Of a DNA stretch of 5,673 bases, positions 4,918 through 5,673 are shown in pieces (the stretch's first letter is position 1; each line of letters begins with the position of its first letter). Origin of the DNA: Chloroflexota bacterium (GTDB lineage Bacteria > Chloroflexota > Anaerolineae > Aggregatilineales > Phototrophicaceae); NCBI GenBank assembly GCA_023392115.1, contig JAEVZT010000325.1, positions 1-5,673 on the forward strand, written 5' to 3'. The notes beneath the pieces are model-generated. The model was not told where the DNA came from. It ran no database searches and saw only the letters and a program-made list of their open reading frames with translations. Made by a program: the position numbers and the translations under genes.

Positions 4918-5673
4918 ATGGCTAGAGTACGTGCTGCGTTTTTGTTTACTTTCATGCTCGTGCTGCTGCTCAGCATGAGCGCGGTTTCCGCCCAGATCGA
5001 CTCAGAAGCTGACTTTGATTGGGATCGGTTTGCAGGGACTGAGCTGCATTTCACAGTCATCCAAGGACCGTGGATCGATTCAGTTGAGGGAAGAATCGCC
5101 GAGTTTGAAGAGGCAAGCGGCATCGACGTGACTGTCGAGGTGCTGCCCGAAGCTCAGGCGTGGGACAAAATCCGCGTGCAGATGCAGGCGGAAGACGCCT
5201 CGCTAGATGTCTTCTTGAACCAGACCAGCCGTTTTGGGCAGGAATTCACGGCGAATGGCTGGCTGATAGCGCTTGATGACTATCTTGCCAACGAGGAACT
5301 CACGCATCCTGAGTTCGACTATGAAGCGGACTTTCTCCAGTACAGCCGTGACTCGGTGATGTTCGACGGGCAGACGATCGCCATTCCGACCGACCGAACC
5401 CTCGGTCCCGTAATGTCATACCGCACCGACATCTTCGAAGAATATGGCATTGAAGTACCGACGACGCTTGAGGAACTCGAAGCGGCAGCCCTGCAAATCT
5501 GGGAAGAGTCGGGCAACACGATCCCCGGTTTCGTCAACCGCGGTCGCGGCGCGGCGGCAACCTCGCATTTCAAGTACATTCTGTACGAGTTCGGTGGCGC
5601 GTGGGAAGATGCCGAAGGCAACCCGACGATCAACACGCCTGAAGCAATTGCCGCGTTCGAATGGTACGGGCGC
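4918..5673 (+). CDS. ABC transporter extracellular solute-binding protein, family 1 (sugar type), 3' end outside window
   Basis: The frame is open from the ATG at 4918 to the window end, giving 252 residues of a protein usually about 400-450 aa. Residues 1-25 form a signal peptide: MARVR, then a hydrophobic core FLFTFMLVLLL, then a VSA-Q cleavage site. There is no Cys lipobox, so it is predicted to be a secreted rather than lipid-anchored protein. The mature part has family 1 hallmarks: an N-lobe strand and helix HFTVIQGPW...IAEFEEASGIDVTVEVLP (44-77); the WDKIRVQMQAEDASLDVFL block (82-100); the hinge region IAIPTDRTLGPVMSYRTDIF (154-173); and FGGAWEDAEGNPTIN (225-239) followed by TPEAIAAFEWY. 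These proteins capture sugars or related solutes for an importer, whose permease and ATPase genes would be expected just beyond the window. It follows the LacI-family gene by 83 bp on the same strand. The ligand is unknown; a sugar or sugar acid is likely from context. Confidence 0.92.
   Translation, partial: MARVRAAFLFTFMLVLLLSMSAVSAQIDSEADFDWDRFAGTELHFTVIQGPWIDSVEGRIAEFEEASGIDVTVEVLPEAQAWDKIRVQMQAEDASLDVFLNQTSRFGQEFTANGWLIALDDYLANEELTHPEFDYEADFLQYSRDSVMFDGQTIAIPTDRTLGPVMSYRTDIFEEYGIEVPTTLEELEAAALQIWEESGNTIPGFVNRGRGAAATSHFKYILYEFGGAWEDAEGNPTINTPEAIAAFEWYGR

Overview
The window looks like a bacterial chromosomal segment of moderately high GC from a carbohydrate or organic-acid utilisation region. 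The mix of genes, and a solute-binding protein with an ordinary cleavable signal peptide and no lipobox, would fit an environmental Chloroflexota-type genome. That assignment is an inference from gene content and is not decisive. No tRNA, rRNA, CRISPR array, transposase or prophage signal was seen.

Left part (about 1-1024, + strand): the 3' end of a beta-keto acid cleavage enzyme (BKACE) gene is followed after 15 bp by a complete metal-dependent hydrolase of the cyclase / kynurenine formamidase-like family. The two probably form the end of an operon that starts outside the window. A 194-bp gap with no convincing terminator separates them from a convergent operon.

Middle part (about 3720 down to 1219, - strand): three tightly packed genes read leftwards. 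They are a 286-aa uncharacterised protein with beta-sandwich-like features, a 111-aa uncharacterised protein, and a 413-aa enolase-superfamily (mandelate racemase/muconate lactonizing-type) enzyme. Gaps of 9 and 3 bp between them, and a ribosome-binding site that overlaps the preceding stop codon, suggest one transcript with coupled translation.

Right part (about 3721-5673, + strand): a LacI/GalR-family repressor is divergent from the three-gene operon. It is followed by the first 252 codons of a family 1 (sugar-type) extracellular solute-binding protein that runs off the window. The roughly 125-bp divergent promoter region holds two closely spaced operator-like cores fitting AAnCGnTT. They are placed so that one repressor could control both directions.

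Working model (inference): a carbohydrate or sugar-acid substrate is imported by an ABC transporter whose binding protein begins at 4918. The LacI-type protein senses it, and the enolase-superfamily enzyme dehydrates or epimerises it. The two uncharacterised proteins have an unknown role in the same pathway. The BKACE/cyclase pair may handle later acid intermediates or be an unrelated neighbour. The most novel part is the operon of two unknown proteins plus an enolase-superfamily enzyme under an apparent local LacI-type switch.
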